In this document: piece after piece, positions 61,701 to 64,000 of the stretch
How positions within the stretch are numbered: the first letter of the stretch is position 1
Layout: the number at the start of each line of letters is the position of its first letter
Source: Pseudomonas mosselii
GTDB taxonomy: Bacteria > Pseudomonadota > Gammaproteobacteria > Pseudomonadales > Pseudomonadaceae
Direction of reading: 5' to 3'
Assembly (NCBI RefSeq): GCF_019823065.1
Contig: NZ_CP081966.1
Coordinates: 3,131,501-3,195,500 of the forward strand
DNA: 64,000 bases
The notes under the pieces: generated by a model
Databases searched by the model: none
Seen by the model: only the letters and a program-made list of their open reading frames with translations
Told to the model about the DNA's origin: nothing
Translations under genes and position numbers: made by a program

Positions 61701-62235
61701 CGGAACGCTGATAGCCGTTGCTGGTCTTGCCGCTGACCGCGTTCCGGTGTGCCTCGACGAAAGCACCGCCGTCGGTGGCGATGTCGATCGCATACTCGAT
61801 GGTGTAGCCGGTCGTGTCGCCGTTGGTTGGGTTTTGCTGGAGCAAGCGCGGCCAGCTGAAGCGCAGGCGCACAGCCGACAACTTGGTGTTGCTCAGCGCG
61901 CGGGTCCACGGCTGATCACTGCGCAGCTCCACGCCGATAGATGTCTCGCTCTCGACAGCTGGAATGCCCTGGATGTAGTCCTGCTCGACTGTGCCGCGGC
62001 GAAACTCCCACTTCACGCCCGGGAAATTGACATTGCCGCTGGCATCCTGGATGGGGGTGTTGTCGAGGTAGATGTCGCGATCAGTCGGGTTGCCGTCGAA
62101 CTCCCCCTCTCCCACGGCCAACAGGATCTTGGCGATGTTCGTCGAGCGAAGGCTGTCGGGGGCCTCGTAGGGCGCCTTGGGCTTCTTCTCGCCGCCCTTG
62201 GCGCCGGTGACGGCAGGTTGAAGTGCTGCGCCCAT
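58762..62235 (-). CDS. Phage tail tip host-specificity protein J
   Basis: A 1157-residue protein of the lambda gpJ type. The N-terminal tail-hub region has SLRSTNIAKILLAVGEGEFD and KWEFRRGTVEQDYIQGIPAV; a central part has YTEIIDQKLRYPNTALLYIE and LCVEDRFGLGKRIKPWMVDK. Fibronectin-like domains follow (AWPAVEGAVAYDVEWRKDSG). The C-terminus has coiled and DUF1983-like segments. ATG at 62235 fits the family start (MGAALQPAVTG); a longer frame to 62343 has no similarity. Confidence 0.92.
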   Translation of the reverse strand: MGAALQPAVTGAKGGEKKPKAPYEAPDSLRSTNIAKILLAVGEGEFDGNPTDRDIYLDNTPIQDASGNVNFPGVKWEFRRGTVEQDYIQGIPAVESETSIGVELRSDQPWTRALSNTKLSAVRLRFSWPRLLQQNPTNGDTTGYTIEYAIDIATDGGAFVEAHRNAVSGKTSNGYQRSVRVDLPAAISGWVIRARRLTPNANTGTIADTMTIAAYTEIIDQKLRYPNTALLYIEFDAEQFQNIPSVTVKCKARRWPVPTNYDPITRTYTGTWDGTFKQAWTNNPAFVTYGLCVEDRFGLGKRIKPWMVDKWEMYRIAQYCDQLVPDGVGGQEPRFLCDMNLQGKAEAWTLLRDLSAIYRGMVYWAQGALFMQADMPRAQDFDYVFTRANVIDGEFTYLGAERNTHYSRAVVSYDNPANNYDTDVIPVTDLALQRRYQDRPIEISAIGCTRASEAQRRGKWALLSNNQDRTVTFKTGMEGRIPLPGHVIPVADELLSGRPNGGRIAAAAGKVVTLDRDTQIKAGDRLIINLPNGSAQGRTVQSVAGRAVTVTTAYSVQPEPELQWAIDADDLAIQLFRVLKTSRTAEGEYEITALEFNPSKFAAIDTGAKLEERPISVIPVTTVPPPVSVTLTSDYAIAQGLAVSTMTIAWPAVEGAVAYDVEWRKDSGNWIRLQRTGTASVDVVGIYAGQYLARVRAVSAFDITSTWRSSVLTDLKGKEGTPPAVTFLTATSEIFAIRLKWGLPPGAEDTQRTEIWSNAINDLTSATKLADLAYPQSEHVMSGLAAGAAFFFWARLVDRTGNIGPFFPVPPTAVQGIAQTDPGPILDMISGEIDESMLGEDLKNKIDGLQDQIDALDGLKAYDKNEPYEEGQMVVVDGRIYQAVHDVPADPGGANAPPNVAFWIDVGQSLEAANGLAQQVQTNTTKIEEVDGKVTSTAESVQVLRASARDDDAEGELAGALKLWDSTAAIAREQLVRATETDALARSSETLEAKVGETNAAVQTVSQAQANFEGKASTMWSVKMQLNAQGQYVAAGIGLGIENGPAGLQSTFLVSADRFAVVNNINGTLTSPFTVQGGQVFISQALIGTGWITNAMIGDTIQSNDFITGQRGWRIQKSGAIEINGTGASGERLTITNSSVNTYYANGQVATKMGINI

Positions 62236-62291
62236 GCTTTCCTCCGGGCAAGAAAAAACCGCCCGTAGGCGGCCTGGTGACAGTTCAGTTG

Positions 62292-62912
62292 CTACGCCTT
62301 GTCTTCGGCGTAGATTGATGCGGAGATGATCGCCCCGCCCCACCGGCGCTCGCCGATGCAGATCGGTACCGGATTACCGCTGGCGGTGGTGTTGTTCGCG
62401 CTGCCGAAGGCGTAGGAAGGTCGATTCTCCGGCGCGGCACTGGTGGACAACCCCTTTGGCTGCGGACTGAGCATCTGGATGACGCCGCCGAGCGCCAGAG
62501 AGACGCCAACCGCACCAGTTATACCCCAGGCACCGCCAGCACCAATGGCGCCGAGTCCGGCCGGCGCGAAGATGGCCACCGCGGCGATCAGCGCGATACC
62601 GACCACCGTTTGCAGCAGGCCGCCCCGCTTGCTCCCGCCGATCACCGGCACCAGGCGCAATTCACGGACGCCGCCACGGTCAAATTCTTCAGGCCCTACG
62701 TTCTGCCGGTTTCGGAAAACCGCGAAACGCAGACCCATGCCATCCAGGCGCCGGATCTCATCCTCAAACCCGTCCAAGGTGGCATTCAAGGCTTTGAACA
62801 CCTCCCAGGTGTCGCCACTATCGAGTTGCCGCCGGTGCGTGCGGCCGAATTTCTGGGCCAGCGAGCCGGACAGCTTGATGGTCGTCATTGGCTTGTAGGC
62901 GATTGCGCTCAT
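62292..62912 (-). CDS. Phage tail assembly protein I
   Basis: A 206-residue protein with TTIKLSGSLAQKFGRTHRRQ at the N-terminus (ubiquitin-like region) and a glycine-rich hydrophobic segment (GIALIAAVAIFAPAGLGAIG), as in lambda gpI. The C-terminal SYAFGSANNTTASGNPVPIC matches. Start overlaps the end of K (ATGA). Confidence 0.9.
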   Translation of the reverse strand: MSAIAYKPMTTIKLSGSLAQKFGRTHRRQLDSGDTWEVFKALNATLDGFEDEIRRLDGMGLRFAVFRNRQNVGPEEFDRGGVRELRLVPVIGGSKRGGLLQTVVGIALIAAVAIFAPAGLGAIGAGGAWGITGAVGVSLALGGVIQMLSPQPKGLSTSAAPENRPSYAFGSANNTTASGNPVPICIGERRWGGAIISASIYAEDKA

Positions 62913-63664
62913 CGGGCCTCCTTGTGACGCAGGATCAGGCGGGCCCGGTCGTGCCAGGGGCCACCGTAGATGATGACCTCGGACGGCCTGCCGTACAGGT
63001 GGTGCAGCAGGAACGGACCGGGGCCGTACAGATCGGCTTGCTCGCCGGGCAGCTTGGGATCGCCGCCGAGGTAGATGCCAGCATGGTTCGGGTGCACCGT
63101 CCGCCCCACGGCCATGACGATCATATCGCCGCGCTCGGGCCGGTCGACCTGGTAGAACCCGGCGGCCTCGTATGCCTGTTCGTACAGGCTCGGGCCGGCG
63201 GCCTGCTCCCACCACCCGTCCTCCCGGGTGTAGGCCGGGAAGTCCAGGTCCCACTCCCGCTTGTACCAGTCGGCGCAAACCTGCCAGCAGTCCCAGGCGC
63301 CGTGCACGAAGGGCCGGCCCAGCAGCGGCGTTTCGCCGGTTGGCGTTATCGTCCGCAGGTCTCCCTCCGGCCACGAGAGTATGTGCCATGGCAGTCCCGT
63401 GGCCTCGCACATTGCCAGGTCGCGCGGCGAAGGCCTGCTGGTGGCGTCAGGGTGCGAGTGCACGATGCCGATTACCTGGCTCTGTTCTTCCGCCTCGGCA
63501 TACTGCTCCGGCGCGATGCGGAACTCCTCGGTCGGCTCGGTGGCCACGTTGGCGCAGGGGAAGTACACCTGCTTGCGGCCCACGGCCAGGATCAGCCCGC
63601 AGCACTCGCGCGGGTACTCAGCCGCGGCGTGCCTCTGCACGGCAGCGAGGATGTGTTTCAGCAT
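62909..63664 (-). CDS. Phage tail assembly protein K (JAB and NlpC/P60 domains)
   Basis: A 251-residue protein: an N-terminal JAMM metalloprotease-type domain (ECCGLILAVGRKQVYFPC, HSHPDATSRPSPRDL with metal ligands) and a C-terminal NlpC/P60 peptidase domain (Cys in FVHGAWDCWQVCADWY, His in NHAGIYLGGDPKLPG). Lambda gpK has the same layout and likely cuts peptidoglycan at entry. The start at 63664 begins MLKHILAAVQRHA. Confidence 0.92.
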   Translation of the reverse strand: MLKHILAAVQRHAAAEYPRECCGLILAVGRKQVYFPCANVATEPTEEFRIAPEQYAEAEEQSQVIGIVHSHPDATSRPSPRDLAMCEATGLPWHILSWPEGDLRTITPTGETPLLGRPFVHGAWDCWQVCADWYKREWDLDFPAYTREDGWWEQAAGPSLYEQAYEAAGFYQVDRPERGDMIVMAVGRTVHPNHAGIYLGGDPKLPGEQADLYGPGPFLLHHLYGRPSEVIIYGGPWHDRARLILRHKEAR

Positions 63665-63666
63665 GA

Positions 63667-64000
63667 TCAGCTCCTGGCGATCAGGGAGACGGCCGGGAAG
63701 CCGCCAAACGGCAGCTGGTTGCCCTGGCCGAAGCGCGCGACACAGCCGGTGTCCAGGCAGCCGTTGCATTGGTCCTCGACCGGGTCGTCTGTGGGGTTCC
63801 CGTCGAAGTCGAAGTACGGCCCGGTGTAGCCGCAGTTCGGCCCGCGGTATCCGTTGGTCATGGACCAGTGGCAGAGCTGGGTCATCTGCCGGCCGATGCT
63901 TTCGCCGCCGACGTCGCCCGGACTGGCCAGCTCCCACGAAACCGTGGTGCCGTTCTCCGAAACCTTCTGGTCGATGTACCAAACCTCGGTGCTCTCCTGG
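63667..64000 (-). CDS. Phage minor tail protein L (5' end outside window)
   Basis: The C-terminal 110 residues of a lambda gpL-like protein: VSWELASPGDVGGESIGRQM, then cysteines in QLCHWS, PNCGYTG, QCNGC and TGCVARFG, which in lambda gpL hold an iron-sulfur cluster. Stop is two bases before the K start. The gene continues beyond base 64000. Confidence 0.88.
   Translation of the reverse strand, partial: QESTEVWYIDQKVSENGTTVSWELASPGDVGGESIGRQMTQLCHWSMTNGYRGPNCGYTGPYFDFDGNPTDDPVEDQCNGCLDTGCVARFGQGNQLPFGGFPAVSLIARS

Noticed and set aside
59899..62268. A 789-codon plus-strand frame opposite tail gene J
   Set aside because: Shadow frame of a clear tail protein; no motif, no start signal.

Overview
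The window is from a fluorescent pseudomonad of the Pseudomonas putida group (inference). The signs are high GC, many REP-type palindromes built on a GTGGGAGC core, gene neighbourhoods such as hbcR-permease-bdhA-aacS-ppiC, a FosA of the Pseudomonas type, and a very large multicopper oxidase resembling the Mn(II) oxidase MnxG known from P. putida GB-1. No rRNA, tRNA or CRISPR array was seen.

Layout. 1-5.9 kb holds housekeeping and regulatory genes: a HpaI-type aldolase tail, RNase Z, a diguanylate cyclase, LysR divergent from a deacetylase, and a deletion scar joining two half-genes. 5.9-27.4 kb is a 21.5-kb block of minus-strand genes in three transcription units. Unit 1 is mnxG. Unit 2 is a beta-propeller protein, two Sco proteins, a cytochrome c/periplasmic-binding-protein fusion and a SurA-like protein. 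Unit 3 is a response regulator, GspE, PilM/N/O/P-like proteins, a secretin, three pseudopilins and CsgE-CsgF-CsgG. Each unit is preceded by a good sigma-54 promoter (GG-N10-GC), and each promoter has one or two CCCC-N6-GGGG palindromes about 60-145 bp upstream. This links the oxidase, its likely copper and redox maturation proteins, and a hybrid type II-like/curli-like export apparatus into one apparent regulon. It is the most interesting system in the window.

27.6-29.2 kb is a DAHP synthase gene behind what looks like a transcription attenuator, with an aromatic-rich leader peptide, a pause hairpin and a terminator, followed by a second aromatic-rich short ORF. 29.2-33.5 kb has a parvulin and an ABC peptide importer (yejABE-like) without an ATPase gene. 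33.6-39.9 kb is the 3-hydroxybutyrate/acetoacetate catabolic cluster under a sigma-54 activator. 39.9-48.3 kb is a mixed set: a CZB chemoreceptor, two LysE exporters, AraC, a phosphatase, Ogt, FosA, two GNATs and small proteins.

48.3-54 kb is a decayed phage-attachment region. It has relics of tyrosine-integrase 3' ends with a repeated att-like sequence, an IS5-family element cutting a gene, small orphan genes, and a chimeric PAPS-reductase/integrase gene. 54-64 kb is the late end of a lambda-like prophage on the minus strand: a LexA-box-controlled pair, nested Rz/Rz1 spanins, a GH19 endolysin, tail fibre genes, and tail genes J, I, K and L. It runs off the window edge.
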